64,000 nucleotides of DNA, taken from the NCBI GenBank assembly GCA_046350055.1, contig JAXMBC010000001.1, forward strand, positions 930,001-994,000, given 5' to 3'. The DNA comes from JAEUIE01 sp046350055. Its GTDB lineage: Bacteria; Planctomycetota; Planctomycetia; Gemmatales; HRBIN36. How positions within the stretch are numbered: position 1 is the stretch's first letter; every line of letters starts with the position of its first letter. The notes beneath the pieces are model-generated. The model was not told the DNA's origin. It ran no database searches and was given only the letters and a program-made list of their open reading frames with translations. This document shows, piece by piece, positions 1 through 9,119 of this stretch. A program made the translations under genes and the position numbers.

Positions 1-449
1 TGGGTATCCGTCGTGGCGGGCAACAGCCTGATCAGGACCTGCAACTTTTCCAGTTCCTGATTGTTTTCAATGGCATTGGCGTTGTCCAGTGCACTGCCTT
101 GAGCAGGCCAGATGAGATGAAACGCATGGGTAGCCTGTCGGTGAAGCAGATCACGCAGCGGCTTGGTCTCCGGCCCAAACTGTTTCAATGTGCGATCCAG
201 CAACAGCAGTTTTACACTGGCCTGCTTGAAACCTTCGTTAAGTGAATCGAAGGAGTTCTTGGCGGAACTGACAAGCAGCCCCAGGACGAGTGCTGCCATC
301 GTCGCGACAAAGCCCGCACCCAGTTTGATGATGTCGCGAGAATCTCCTTCCACATGGTGATTGGGGAGTAATCGACGCAAGAGCAGTCCCGCCAGTACAC
401 CACCAAAGATGCAGGCAAAGGTCAGACAGGCAATAGTGATAGAACTCAT
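1..449 (-). CDS. DUF4239-like membrane protein (partial, C-terminus outside window)
   Basis: This is the first 149 residues of a gene read leftwards and cut by the window edge. From the ATG at 449 the frame stays open to base 1. Residues about 4-25 form one hydrophobic helix ending in a run of Leu and Arg, and residues about 44-62 form a second. Between and after them come polar helical stretches with SSAKNSFD and DRTLKQFGPETKPLRDLLHRQ. This two-helix arrangement with a following helical domain resembles bestrophin-like DUF4239 proteins, whose role is unclear. It lies 10 bases downstream of the hydrolase gene on the same strand and is probably co-transcribed with it. The family assignment rests on pattern and should be treated as tentative; that the frame is coding is fairly sure. 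Confidence 0.6.
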   Translation of the reverse strand, partial: MSSITIACLTFACIFGGVLAGLLLRRLLPNHHVEGDSRDIIKLGAGFVATMAALVLGLLVSSAKNSFDSLNEGFKQASVKLLLLDRTLKQFGPETKPLRDLLHRQATHAFHLIWPAQGSALDNANAIENNQELEKLQVLIRLLPATTDT

Positions 450-459
450 CGCGATCATC

Positions 460-1650
460 TCACGGCTTGTTAACTGTGATGCCTGCAGGATAAATCAACC
501 CTGCATCCAGACGGACCGTCCACGTCGAGTGAATCCCTTGCAGCGTGCGGGGCACCTTGCCGCTGAAGACTTCTTTGCCATCCCACTCGACGGTCACGGG
601 CTGATCCAGATTTACCAGGTCATCCCGAAGTCGGAGTGTGAGTTGATTCACATGCTCGCTGTGTAACTGAATGACCTGGCCCTTGACCCGAGCCTCTATC
701 CTGGCCTGCTTCTGCTTTCCCTCTTCCACTGCGACGTCAGCAAGCCAGTAGAAACTGCCTGGCTGCGGACTCTGCCAGACCACGACCGGTGGAACAGTCT
801 GGCGCTGCTGCTTCGCCATCCAGGGCACCGCGGCAGCATCCTTGCGCTGCATCCAGTGGCCATACTCGGGAAAGATGACCACCTGATGCGGGTAACCTGA
901 CGGGTCGCCTTGCTGCAGCGTGGCCAGCTTGCTCTTCCATTCTTCAGCCCGCTTATTGCGTTCATAAGCCGAGTCCTTGCCTCCCATATAGAGAGCAAAG
1001 GGAAGGTTGCGGAGATTGTCGGGGCGGACATCACCGGGATGACCAGCCATCATCGCTGCAGCTGCCCAGCGATCCGCCAGGCGCGTAGCCAGACGAAAGA
1101 CTCCATCTCCCCCGGCGGAATAGCCCATCAGGTAGACACGGTTGACATCCACATCAGCAAACAACACAGCGTCTTCGATGAGCCGTGCAAAGAACGCATC
1201 CATGTGAGACTGAAACCACATGTCCCAGGCATCGTTCGGGGCCCGGGGAGCAATGTAGACCCCTTCCGCAGGCTGATAGAGCTTTTTCTGATTTTCCCAC
1301 TGCTGATTGTTCACCCGCTGACCCGAATTGCCTCCGCCATGCAGGGAGATGTAAAGCGACCGGCCCTGGGCTGGCTTCTCGCCATACACGTGCACGGCAA
1401 ACCGCATAGTGAGTTGATTCAGATCGATCTGCTTCTGCTTCCACTCCTCCGCCCGTTCCTCTCGCAGTCGGGCTTGTTGCTGATCGACGAGCAGAACCTG
1501 TGCCGCCTGAGCCTGGTGCCTGCTCAACGGCACCCGACTCCAGGCTTGTACCTCCAGAGCGGGCCGAGGACTGCTGGCTTGCAGCCAGTGTTTCCAGGAT
1601 TGGAGCACATCGTCAGACGGAAGCAGACACAACAGGAAAAGAGGGAGCAT
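460..1650 (-). CDS. Secreted alpha/beta hydrolase (PHB depolymerase/predicted peptidase-like)
   Basis: This encodes a 396-residue exported serine hydrolase. The chosen start at 1650 gives a short hydrophobic signal-like segment (MLPLFLLCLLP); an ATG at 1725 would add 25 polar residues before it. An oxyanion-hole motif HGGG lies near residue 104, the nucleophile elbow GYSAGG near 176-181 with Ser about 178, a candidate acid in GGKDSAYE near 226, and the His in PEYGHW near 265. This order fits the poly(3-hydroxybutyrate) depolymerase/feruloyl esterase-like group of alpha/beta hydrolases. A further 110-residue beta-rich domain follows the catalytic part. The substrate is unknown. Its stop lies 10 bases before the start of the membrane protein at 449, suggesting a two-gene unit. 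Confidence 0.75.
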   Translation of the reverse strand: MLPLFLLCLLPSDDVLQSWKHWLQASSPRPALEVQAWSRVPLSRHQAQAAQVLLVDQQQARLREERAEEWKQKQIDLNQLTMRFAVHVYGEKPAQGRSLYISLHGGGNSGQRVNNQQWENQKKLYQPAEGVYIAPRAPNDAWDMWFQSHMDAFFARLIEDAVLFADVDVNRVYLMGYSAGGDGVFRLATRLADRWAAAAMMAGHPGDVRPDNLRNLPFALYMGGKDSAYERNKRAEEWKSKLATLQQGDPSGYPHQVVIFPEYGHWMQRKDAAAVPWMAKQQRQTVPPVVVWQSPQPGSFYWLADVAVEEGKQKQARIEARVKGQVIQLHSEHVNQLTLRLRDDLVNLDQPVTVEWDGKEVFSGKVPRTLQGIHSTWTVRLDAGLIYPAGITVNKP

Positions 1651-1830
1651 GGATACTGGCTTATCAAGCGGGTCGCGACCGGGCAACGAGGACTGGCAGC
1701 ATCGGGCCCATTTCCTGTGACACATGAATTGGAATTAATCCATATTCGGCAACCATGTTTTTCCGAGTTTCCGCTACAAGCAGAACATCCTGATCTACAC
1801 TAGGGGTAGTGGTAAGGATGCTTCTCTCTC

Positions 1831-3063
1831 ATGCAAGCAATGTTTGCTGATCTTACACACCCTAATGCCGACCAGCTTCGTTGCTTTGTGACGAACCGAC
1901 TGGATCAAGCCGAGATGGCATTGATCCGGAACCATCTTCGTATTTGTCAAGATTGCCAAAGTTTATTGCAACGGATGAATGCCGACGGCAATCCTGTGGC
2001 TGACACGTTCAACGCTGTCATCGATAACACAGCAGCCAATACCAAGCCGTTGCTTGCCATGGATGACGGTGCAGCCCTGGCTGATCTGCCACTGGTGCTG
2101 GCCAACCATCCCCGGTTTAACATCATGAGCCTGCTTGGCACGGGGGCCATGGGTACGGTCTACCGGGCGATGGATAAGTCGACGGGCCAGTTCGTCGCCA
2201 TCAAAGTACTGCAGGCTGTTGATCCGCAGAGCTTCATGCGCTTCAAGCGCGAGATGGAATTGCTCACCCGGCTGAATCACCCCAACCTGGTGGCTATGCA
2301 CGATGCCAACCTGGCCGGTGAGACGCCTTACCTGGTCATGGAATGTGTCGAAGGAGTCAGTCTCGACAGGCTGCTCACCCGCAAAGGCATTCTCCGCGTG
2401 CCCGATGCCTGCGAGATCATCGCCCAGGTGGCGGAAGGTCTGCAGCACGCTCATGAACAGAACGTGATCCATCGTGACATCAAACCATCGAATATCATCG
2501 TCACCACAACGGGACAGGTGAAGTTGCTGGACTGGGGCCTGGCCCGCATCTGGGAAGGCGTTCATTCGCAACAGGACATTTACATCACTGTGGCTCACCA
2601 GGCAGTGGGTACACCCGATTACATCGCTCCGGAACAACTGGACGACAGCCGGAGTGTCGATGCCCGCGCAGACATCTACAGCCTGGGAGGCACGCTCTTT
2701 ACGCTGCTTACCGGCAAAGCACCACGAGACTGGCGTACGGGCAACACCGTGGCCTACCAGTGGCTGCAGCGGCCTGATATCACCCTGACCAATATCCGGG
2801 GCGATACCAAGAGTGCCTTGCGGCGGCTGCTCATCCGCATGCTCGAACTGAACCGCGAAAAACGGGTGAGCTCCACGACGCAATTGCTGGAAATGCTCAC
2901 GCCGTTCCGCAAGGATGCTGATCTGAAAGCGTTGATGTCCACCGATGCACCCTACAATCCGCTGGACACGCCCGAAGCGGGCATGGTACGCAACGTGATG
3001 CTGGTGATCATCATCCTGCTGGTCGGGGCGTCGATCGTGCTGGCCTGGCTCAAGCAGAATTAG
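1831..3063 (+). CDS. Ser/Thr protein kinase with N-terminal zinc finger and C-terminal membrane anchor
   Basis: This is a 410-residue Hanks-type kinase. Residues about 10-55 contain HLRICQDCQSLL, the HxxxCxxC pattern of anti-sigma-factor-like zinc fingers common in planctomycete kinases. The kinase domain starts with the glycine loop GTGAMGTVYRA near residue 105, has the ATP lysine in AIKVL, the catalytic HRDIKPSN near 213, and KLLDWGLAR, where DWG replaces DFG. The activation segment ends GTPDYIAPEQ. The last 25 residues are one membrane helix (MLVIIILLVGASIVLAWL), so the kinase is anchored by its tail with the catalytic part in the cytoplasm. Its stop overlaps by four bases the stop of the convergent gene at 3060. 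Substrates cannot be inferred. Confidence 0.9.
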   Translation: MQAMFADLTHPNADQLRCFVTNRLDQAEMALIRNHLRICQDCQSLLQRMNADGNPVADTFNAVIDNTAANTKPLLAMDDGAALADLPLVLANHPRFNIMSLLGTGAMGTVYRAMDKSTGQFVAIKVLQAVDPQSFMRFKREMELLTRLNHPNLVAMHDANLAGETPYLVMECVEGVSLDRLLTRKGILRVPDACEIIAQVAEGLQHAHEQNVIHRDIKPSNIIVTTTGQVKLLDWGLARIWEGVHSQQDIYITVAHQAVGTPDYIAPEQLDDSRSVDARADIYSLGGTLFTLLTGKAPRDWRTGNTVAYQWLQRPDITLTNIRGDTKSALRRLLIRMLELNREKRVSSTTQLLEMLTPFRKDADLKALMSTDAPYNPLDTPEAGMVRNVMLVIIILLVGASIVLAWLKQN

Positions 3064-3932
3064 TTGAGTTCCAGGATCCGGTCCATCCGCTTGCTGATGT
3101 CGAGGAGCTTATCCTCGCCGCCTCCACTGACCTCAGCTGTGGCCCAGGTGTTGTAGCCTACTTCCTCACAGGCCTTCAGAATCTCAGGCCAGTTCTCAGT
3201 ACCTTCGCCGATGCCGACCCATGCCTTCTTATCGTAGTGGTAGCCTTTGAAATCCATCTTGAGCATGCGTTTGCCGAGACGGCGAATCCACTCTGCTGAG
3301 GGCACACCATACTTGATCATGTTGGAGGCATCGAAGTAGGCACCCACCCACGGCGACTTGAACTGGTCCACATACTTGATGAGCAGTTCCGGCGTCGTCA
3401 GGAAGTCATTCCACACCACCTCGATGGCAATCTTGACCCCGAGTTCCTCAGCAAGCGGGATGACCTTCCGGACTTCCGCTGTCGAGCGTTCCCAGCATTG
3501 CTCAAAGTTCTCGGTCTGCTTGTTTGCCACTCTGCCCGGCACCAGCAGGCAGGTATCGGCGCCGAAGAACTTAGCGTCACGCAGTGCCCCTTCAAAGGCG
3601 AGGCGGCCTTCCTCTCGTACCTTTTCACTGGGATCCGATAGTCGCTTGTTCCAGTGTACCGAATCGATGACCCCGTGAATGACCACGCCGGTCTTGTCTC
3701 TCGCCCGTACCATTTCTTCCTTGTTCAGCGGGCTGGGGGAATCTGCTTCGACACCGACGAAGCCACACTTCTTAGCCAGTTCAAACTGCTCCATGATCGA
3801 GGGAGCCTTGATCATGGCGAACTTGACTGCCTTCTTCAGACGAACTTTGGCGGGCCGGGCTGCGAGCGAGGGGACCAGGCTGGCTGCCGCTACAACTGCT
3901 CCGGTGTGCAATACCTGACGACGTGTCAACAT
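3060..3932 (-). CDS. Sugar phosphate isomerase/epimerase family protein (exported TIM barrel)
   Basis: This encodes 290 residues of the xylose-isomerase-like TIM-barrel family. It starts with a Tat-like leader (LTRRQVLHTGAVVAAASLVPSLA). Typical strand-end metal-ligand regions are visible: GVEADSPSP, VIHGVIDSVHW, KIAIEVVWNDF with the conserved Glu, GAYFDASNMIKYG, and MDFKGYH, followed by GEGTENWPEILKACEEVGY and the C-terminal ATAEVSGGG. The family isomerises or epimerises sugars and includes many uncharacterised planctomycete members. The FAH-family gene begins further upstream on the same strand, with about 70 bases between the two reading frames, so the two may form a catabolic unit for a sugar acid. 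That pathway is an inference. Confidence 0.85.
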   Translation of the reverse strand: MLTRRQVLHTGAVVAAASLVPSLAARPAKVRLKKAVKFAMIKAPSIMEQFELAKKCGFVGVEADSPSPLNKEEMVRARDKTGVVIHGVIDSVHWNKRLSDPSEKVREEGRLAFEGALRDAKFFGADTCLLVPGRVANKQTENFEQCWERSTAEVRKVIPLAEELGVKIAIEVVWNDFLTTPELLIKYVDQFKSPWVGAYFDASNMIKYGVPSAEWIRRLGKRMLKMDFKGYHYDKKAWVGIGEGTENWPEILKACEEVGYNTWATAEVSGGGEDKLLDISKRMDRILELN

Positions 3933-4001
3933 GATGATGTTCCTGCAGGATGGAGAGAGTCTCAGCGTACCACTGCCTGTTCCCAGAACAAGCAGAATAT
4001 C

Positions 4002-4862
4002 TCAGCGGCCTTCGACCATGGTGTTGCGCAGCAACCCCAGGCCTTCGATCTCCACCTCGGCGATGTCGCCGGGCTTCATGTAGACAGGAGGCTTGCGGGC
4101 ATCGCCCACACCAGGCGGAGTACCGGTGAAGATGAGGTCGCCGGGCGTGAGGGTGAAGACCTGTGAGATGTAGGAGATGAGCCTGGGGATGGAGAAGATC
4201 AGTTTGTTGGTATTGGAATCCTGCATCACCGTGCCGTTGAGGCGGAGCCTGATCGGCAGGGCGTGGGGATCGTTGACCTCATCAGCGGTGATGAACTCGG
4301 GCCCGCAGGGAGCGAAGGTATCGAAGGTCTTGCCGCAAAGCCACTGCTTGCCATCCTTTTCCTTCTGCCAGTCGCGGGCCGAGACATCGTGGCCGACCAT
4401 GTAGCCTGCCACGTGCTTCATGCCATCCGCCTCGGCAATCATGCGACCGCCTTTGCCGATCACCACGACCAGTTCCGCTTCATAATCCACCTTCGTGCTG
4501 ACGCTCGGCAGTTCCACCGGCTTCTCATGGCCGGTGAGTGCCGTGACAAACTTGCTGAACACCACCGGTTCCTTCGGTGGTTGCAAATTCTGCTCCGCTG
4601 CATGGTCGCTGTAGTTCAGGCCGATGCAGATGACTTTCTGCGGATCAGGGATGGGAGCATGAAACTGTGCCCCACGCACTGGAAAGCTCTTCGCCCCCGT
4701 CTTGACAGCCACGGCCGCCACCTGGCTCAGCAGGTTCTGGGCAAGCCATTCCCGTACCGAGTTAGGCAGTGACGAATCGGTGGCATTGATGTCGATGTAA
4801 CTTTCCCCCTGGCGGACAACTGCACGGGGGCCCTGGGGAGTCTGGAGGGTGGCAAGACGCAT
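4002..4862 (-). CDS. Fumarylacetoacetate hydrolase family protein
   Basis: This 286-residue protein belongs to the FAH/2-keto-4-pentenoate hydratase family. I chose the ATG at 4862 (MRLATLQTPQG) because it matches the usual N-terminus; the frame extends 37 residues further without typical sequence. Diagnostic stretches are ICIGLNYSDHAAE, PVVFSKF, the metal-binding VDYEAELVVVIGKGGR, YMVGHDVSARDWQ, WLCGKTFDTFAPCGP and the C-terminal DLIFTGTPPGVGDAR. Enzymes with this fold cleave carbon-carbon bonds or hydrate and decarboxylate oxo-acids using a divalent metal held by Asp and Glu. The exact substrate is not readable from sequence. The downstream TIM-barrel gene on the same strand suggests sugar-acid or aromatic catabolism. 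Confidence 0.9.
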   Translation of the reverse strand: MRLATLQTPQGPRAVVRQGESYIDINATDSSLPNSVREWLAQNLLSQVAAVAVKTGAKSFPVRGAQFHAPIPDPQKVICIGLNYSDHAAEQNLQPPKEPVVFSKFVTALTGHEKPVELPSVSTKVDYEAELVVVIGKGGRMIAEADGMKHVAGYMVGHDVSARDWQKEKDGKQWLCGKTFDTFAPCGPEFITADEVNDPHALPIRLRLNGTVMQDSNTNKLIFSIPRLISYISQVFTLTPGDLIFTGTPPGVGDARKPPVYMKPGDIAEVEIEGLGLLRNTMVEGR

Positions 4863-4971
4863 GGTGAGGCCTTCGGTGGATGAGGTCGATACCAACATAG
4901 TAGCCGGGAAGACGCAACCTGGCAGGGATACTCCGCCCGGAGTTCTCAGTCGAGAGAATGCAAGACCTGTC

Positions 4972-5008
4972 AACGAAACACAGGTAACGCACCAAGACGT
5001 TACCTGTG
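4972..5008 (-). terminator. Intrinsic terminator of the lipocalin-like gene
   Basis: An 11-bp perfect stem (CACAGGTAACG with CGTTACCTGTG, arms 4979-4989 and 4998-5008) with an 8-base loop lies just after the minus-strand stop at 5039. On the minus strand it is followed by TTTCGTT. It separates the lipocalin-like gene from the FAH gene. Confidence 0.65.
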
Positions 5009-5038
5009 ACGGGGTATGCGCATGTTAGAGGAGAGGGC

Positions 5039-5905
5039 TTACCGCACCTTCCACTCGTGGCGCAGTTTGCCCTGGTTATCGACAGCAATCAGGTCACGGT
5101 CGCCCAGGTTGGTTATCCGCCAGGAGTAGACCTGCCCGCGCAGATGCTTGTCGGTTGAAGTAGTGACGGTAGCAATGATAACACCATTGTTCAGCGACCA
5201 GGTGCCACTCGACCGCACGTCTTCCTTGAAGGCGTTACGCAGACCTTCCTTGTAATCAAGCACCGAGCTCATGGTACCATCCGCATTCAGCGTGTAGTAA
5301 CTGACAGCATCCTCCGTCTGATGTCCCCACGTGCCAATCAGTTTTCTCCGCATGTCGTCCATGGTGCTGCTTACAGCTGGCACGGTCGATGGAATAACAG
5401 GCACCGGCGTCCATGCGGGGGTAATCACCGGTTTGGCTGCTGCAGCCGTCGTCGTCGTGGCAGCGGGCGTGCTGGTCGCTGCCACTCTCTTGAGCACTAC
5501 CAGGATCCGTCCGGAACCAGGAGCATTTCCAAAGTCGGCAGGCCGGGTTGTTTCCTGAAGCCCCGGCAGCGACAGCATCAGGTTATCACCTGAAAGAAGG
5601 TAGATGCCCTTGGATCCAATCTTGGTGGTACCCATCAGATCAATTGTTTTGGGTTCGACAGCGTTGTTGAGAGCGAAGGGAATTTGCTTCGGGGTGAACT
5701 GGCCGGGAGGTAACAGCTTAATCACCAGTCCATCCACGGTAAAGCAGCCATCAGCGACCATGTGGGTGGCAATTTCCTGCTCGGTGAGAGCTTTGCCATT
5801 CTCCATGATGGTGACAATCTTCCAGCGGCCTTGTATTGCCTTGGTGTCATCCGTGGGCTGGGCCAACGAAACGAAACAACTGAGCAGCGTGACGAGATAG
5901 AGCAT
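5039..5905 (-). CDS. Secreted TIGR03067/lipocalin-like protein
   Basis: This 288-residue exported protein has two beta-barrel-like halves. The start at 5905 gives a clean signal peptide (MLYLVTLLSCFVSLAQ). Residues about 20-150 begin AIQGRWKIVTIMENGKALT, the hallmark of the TIGR03067 domain widespread in planctomycetes. A proline/alanine/threonine-rich linker follows, then a second domain starting LIGTWGHQTED and ending RHEWKV, resembling lipocalin-like repeats. The open frame continues upstream to 7069, but that extension is antisense to the SIMPL-like gene and has no coding character. No enzymatic residues are evident; ligand binding is only a family-based guess. It diverges from the gene at 6041. 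Confidence 0.8.
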   Translation of the reverse strand: MLYLVTLLSCFVSLAQPTDDTKAIQGRWKIVTIMENGKALTEQEIATHMVADGCFTVDGLVIKLLPPGQFTPKQIPFALNNAVEPKTIDLMGTTKIGSKGIYLLSGDNLMLSLPGLQETTRPADFGNAPGSGRILVVLKRVAATSTPAATTTTAAAAKPVITPAWTPVPVIPSTVPAVSSTMDDMRRKLIGTWGHQTEDAVSYYTLNADGTMSSVLDYKEGLRNAFKEDVRSSGTWSLNNGVIIATVTTSTDKHLRGQVYSWRITNLGDRDLIAVDNQGKLRHEWKVR

Positions 5906-6040
5906 TCCTTGCCTCCGGGTGAGAAAGAGACCGTAAGGTAATATTTCTGCGGTTGTACTGCTATGCCAGTTTGGGATGGCGGCTGCAACAGGCAGCGAGT
6001 TTGTGTAGTATGTGTTGCTCATGTTGCTCTCCCCGGGAAA

Positions 6041-6895
6041 ATGGCCATGTCTGATACATCGCGAACTGTCCGTTTCAATGCCCAGGGCACCGTGACAGTG
6101 CGGCAGGCGCCGACGCAACTGCTCATGAAGCTGCCCCTGCAGGTCAGTGGCACGACTCTGGAACTCGGGCTTGCTGCCCTTCGCAAGCAGGCAGCGGCGG
6201 CGGAACGCTGGCTGCAGAGCCTGGGTGCCCATTCCATCTCGCTGGGTGATCCCCACTTTGCAGACACCGCAAGCCAGGACCCGATGAAGCAGGCTCGGGA
6301 GATGACTGCCCGCGCGCTGGGCCAGCCCAAGCCCACCAGCCTGGATCCCGTCCGCACCAAAACGGTGGCCCAGTTTCTCACTGCTTTCTGGGACATCACC
6401 GGCAAGACGGCAGAAGAACGTCTCGTCCTGCTCGACAGGCTGCTGTTCGAAGCTGCTTCCGATACTCCCTCGACAGAAGAAGCCAAAGCCACGCCTGATC
6501 CCGAACGCTTTACCGACCCGCAACAGGTCAAGGCGATGATCGAGGAAATGATGAAACCCAAAGCAGAACCCCGGCAGGCCCACTTTCTGTTCATCACCAG
6601 GCTGACGGCAGAACAGGCGAGTCTGGCTTACCAGGAAGCCTTTGCCGTAGCACTGCGCAAGCTGGAACTGCTTGCTGCCACGGCAGGCCATCCGCTGGGT
6701 CGCCTCGAATCCGTCAGCTACGGTTACGGTGGCGAAAACTACACCACGTACAGGCACATGGAACAACAAGCCTGCCAGAACATCCTCGCCGGCACCGGGT
6801 ATCAGCCTGGCGATCTTGAAATTGTCTCGGAGCAACCCATCACTGCTGACTTCCGCCTCACAATTGCAGCGCAGTTCGTCAGCGAAGTGGCCTAA
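6041..6895 (+). CDS. SIMPL (DUF541)-like domain protein
   Basis: This encodes about 284 residues. The ATG at 6041 (or 6047) is preferred over 5963 because the first 26 residues of the longer frame look non-coding. The N-terminus VRFNAQGTVTVRQAPTQL fits the SIMPL pattern, in which a short beta strand with a GxGxV-type motif opens a domain found in periplasmic proteins of unknown function. The C-terminal half has long amphipathic helices and the strand VSYGYGGENYTTYRHM. There is no clear signal peptide, which is unusual because most SIMPL proteins are exported. It is divergent from the lipocalin-like gene with about 135 bases between the starts. Confidence 0.6.
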   Translation: MAMSDTSRTVRFNAQGTVTVRQAPTQLLMKLPLQVSGTTLELGLAALRKQAAAAERWLQSLGAHSISLGDPHFADTASQDPMKQAREMTARALGQPKPTSLDPVRTKTVAQFLTAFWDITGKTAEERLVLLDRLLFEAASDTPSTEEAKATPDPERFTDPQQVKAMIEEMMKPKAEPRQAHFLFITRLTAEQASLAYQEAFAVALRKLELLAATAGHPLGRLESVSYGYGGENYTTYRHMEQQACQNILAGTGYQPGDLEIVSEQPITADFRLTIAAQFVSEVA

Positions 6896-7009
6896 TTCTC
6901 CAACACACCTTGCGACTCGGCGGACCATACCGATTATTTCTGGCGGATGAGCCGGGGTGAATCTACTCCTCTCCGTGTGCAAGAGTAATCCTCTACCTCG
7001 GAGCATCCC

Positions 7010-8155
7010 ATGAAGCGTTTCTTCACCCGTACTACCCCCAGCCAGCCAGCTTCCCGCCGACGTCCTCAACTCTCCGTGGAATCACTGAGCGACCGCATCG
7101 TGCCTGCGACGGGCATCCTGCGGAATTCCCTGGGCATCGTTACCATCGAAGGCACCGCAGGCAACGATCAGTCCAACATCTCGGTATCCGGTTCTGACGT
7201 CACCATCTCCCTGAACAATACCTCCACCAGCTTCTCCCTCAGCAAAGTGCGTGGACTGGTCTTCAAGGGCTTGAATGGCGATGACACATTCATCAACAAC
7301 TCCGGCATTCCCTCCCAGGCTTTCGGCGGCAACGGGAATGACACCCTCGTCGGTGGTTCTGCAACCGATACGTTCTTCGGTGGCAATGGCAACGATCAAC
7401 TCACCGGTAACGATGGTAAAGACTCGCTGAATGGCGAACTCGGCGACGATCGACTGTCCGGTAACTCGGGCAATGATTCGCTCAAAGGTGGCTCCGGCAG
7501 GGACGATCTCAATGGTGGCTCCGGTAACGATTCACTCTTCGGTGAGGACGGGGATGACCGCCTTACCGGCGATCTTGGTACTGACCGGGTCTCCGGTGGA
7601 CGTGGCGTCGATACCTCCATCCGTGACAGCAGCGACAGCTTCAACGACAGCGACCGTGACGAAGGCATGCAGCAAACCGATGGCCTCGTGAAGGTGGAAG
7701 GGACGCTGACAGCGCTCAGTGATACCTCTGCAACCATCCGTACCAGTAAAGGTGTCGATGTGCAGTTTGCCATCACAGCAACCACCGTACTGGAAAAGAA
7801 TGGCGTGCATGTTGACCTGAGTGCCTTCACACTGGGCGAACGAGCTGAAGCCAAGTTCGATGCAGTCACTCGCAATGCCTTCAAGCTGGAAGCGGGTGAA
7901 GATGGCAACGACAACGGCGGTGGCAACCAGAACGGTTCCAGTCAGGTGGAAGGACTCATCACCGAAGTCACGGCAAACAGCATCTCGATCCGTCAACAGA
8001 ATGGAACCATCGTCACCGTGCTGGTGGACAGCAACACGAAGATCGAACGGAATGATCTGCATGTCTTGCTGAGTGCGTTCCAGGTGGGTGATCGTGGCGA
8101 AGCCCGCTTCGATAGCACTTCCATGATTGCCAGCAAGGTCGAAGCAGTAGGCTAA
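7010..8155 (+). CDS. Exported RTX calcium-binding protein with two DUF5666-like domains
   Basis: This is a 381-residue protein. The N-terminus is basic and contains SVESLSDRIVPATG, the motif shared with the proteins at 29194 and 52985, probably an export or sorting signal. Residues about 100-205 are RTX nonapeptide repeats (GGNGNDTLVGG, GGSGNDSLFGE and similar), which in known RTX proteins form a parallel beta roll that binds calcium. Two homologous 70-residue units follow, starting VKVEGTLTALSDTSATI and QVEGLITEVTANSISI; both end with LSAFxxGxRxEAxFD and resemble DUF5666. The two units look like an internal duplication. It is likely surface-exposed. A terminator-like hairpin follows. Confidence 0.85.
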   Translation: MKRFFTRTTPSQPASRRRPQLSVESLSDRIVPATGILRNSLGIVTIEGTAGNDQSNISVSGSDVTISLNNTSTSFSLSKVRGLVFKGLNGDDTFINNSGIPSQAFGGNGNDTLVGGSATDTFFGGNGNDQLTGNDGKDSLNGELGDDRLSGNSGNDSLKGGSGRDDLNGGSGNDSLFGEDGDDRLTGDLGTDRVSGGRGVDTSIRDSSDSFNDSDRDEGMQQTDGLVKVEGTLTALSDTSATIRTSKGVDVQFAITATTVLEKNGVHVDLSAFTLGERAEAKFDAVTRNAFKLEAGEDGNDNGGGNQNGSSQVEGLITEVTANSISIRQQNGTIVTVLVDSNTKIERNDLHVLLSAFQVGDRGEARFDSTSMIASKVEAVG

Positions 8156-8177
8156 ACCAACAAGTACTTCCAACACT

Positions 8178-8217
8178 CAGGGTCGTCACGGAACTCCGTG
8201 GCGACCCTGTTCCTGTT
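8178..8217 (+). terminator. Terminator after the RTX/DUF5666 gene
   Basis: CAGGGTCG and CGACCCTG (8178-8185 and 8202-8209) flank an inner CACGGA/TCCGTG stem, giving a long interrupted hairpin. It is followed by a T-rich run ending in GTTTTA, just after the stop at 8155. Confidence 0.6.
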
Positions 8218-8264
8218 TTACTCCAGAATCTCCAGCTCCGCCACCATTTCTATAAACTGCTCCC

Positions 8265-9119
8265 ATGTCCACCACGATCACACTCGGCTGCGGGGAATGG
8301 GGCTTTCGCAATCGGCCCCTGGCTGACTGGATTCCCCTGGCTGCTTCACTGGGGTTCCGTCACCTCGAATTCGGCATCGGGGGCGGCTGGCCCGGTCGAC
8401 TTCCTGACGCACCCACAGCCGCTGATGTCGCTGCCTTCCGACAACTGGCGGAACGGCATCATGTCACCACACGATACTGCTGTCTCGAGAACGATTTCAC
8501 CAAACCTGATGCCGATGAACATGCTGCGCAGCTTGGCCGGGTGCTGGCCCAACTGCCAGCCGCGGCGGACTGTGGTGCTCAGTTGGTGCGCCTCTTTGCC
8601 GGGTTCACCCACTACGACAAGATGACCGAAGCCATCTGGGGTCGGCTGCTTCAGGCGCTGGAAGTGTGCGAGCAAGCTGCCTCCGCCCGGGGTATGTCCA
8701 TTGCCATCGAAACCCACGGAGCCATTGACCATTTACCCGGCGGCATAGCCATCCATCATCACACGGTGAGTACGCACCGCGATGGTCTCACTCGTCTGCT
8801 GCGTGACATGCCGGTAGCGATTGCCTTCAACTATGATCCGGGGAATCTCAAAGCAGCAGACCCCACCGACCGCCGCTATGCGTTCGACCTGCTGACTGGC
8901 CGCATCAACTACTGCCACATGAAGGACTGGAAACGGTCCGGGCCAGGCTGGCTCGCCTGTGCCCCCGGCGACGATGACCTCGACTACCGCGCACTCCTGC
9001 CCATCCCCGGCTACACTGGTGTGTATCTGATCGAATACGAACCGCTGGACGATACGGTCGACGGCATCCAGCGCAGCCTGTCTTACCTGCGACGTGTGGT
9101 GGACTGCACTACCGGATAA
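8265..9119 (+). CDS. Sugar phosphate isomerase/epimerase-like TIM barrel
   Basis: This encodes 284 residues, cytoplasmic with no leader. It is an AP-endonuclease-2/xylose-isomerase-like TIM barrel: LGFRHLEFGIGGGWPG near the start, TTRYCCLENDFTKP, QLVRLFAGFTHY, MSIAIETHGAIDH with the conserved Glu, VAIAFNYDPGNLK, INYCHMKDWKRSG and the C-terminal YLIEYEP. The pattern of Glu, Asp, His and Glu at strand ends matches the metal site of this family. The reaction is probably an aldose-ketose isomerisation or epimerisation, but the substrate is not identifiable. It stands alone between the RTX gene and a PEP-CTERM gene. Confidence 0.85.
   Translation: MSTTITLGCGEWGFRNRPLADWIPLAASLGFRHLEFGIGGGWPGRLPDAPTAADVAAFRQLAERHHVTTRYCCLENDFTKPDADEHAAQLGRVLAQLPAAADCGAQLVRLFAGFTHYDKMTEAIWGRLLQALEVCEQAASARGMSIAIETHGAIDHLPGGIAIHHHTVSTHRDGLTRLLRDMPVAIAFNYDPGNLKAADPTDRRYAFDLLTGRINYCHMKDWKRSGPGWLACAPGDDDLDYRALLPIPGYTGVYLIEYEPLDDTVDGIQRSLSYLRRVVDCTTG

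Noticed and set aside
5906..7069. Long upstream extension of the minus-strand frame ending at 5039 (676 residues in total)
   Set aside because: The added part is antisense to the SIMPL-like gene, has no domain-like sequence, and a proper signal peptide starts at 5905.
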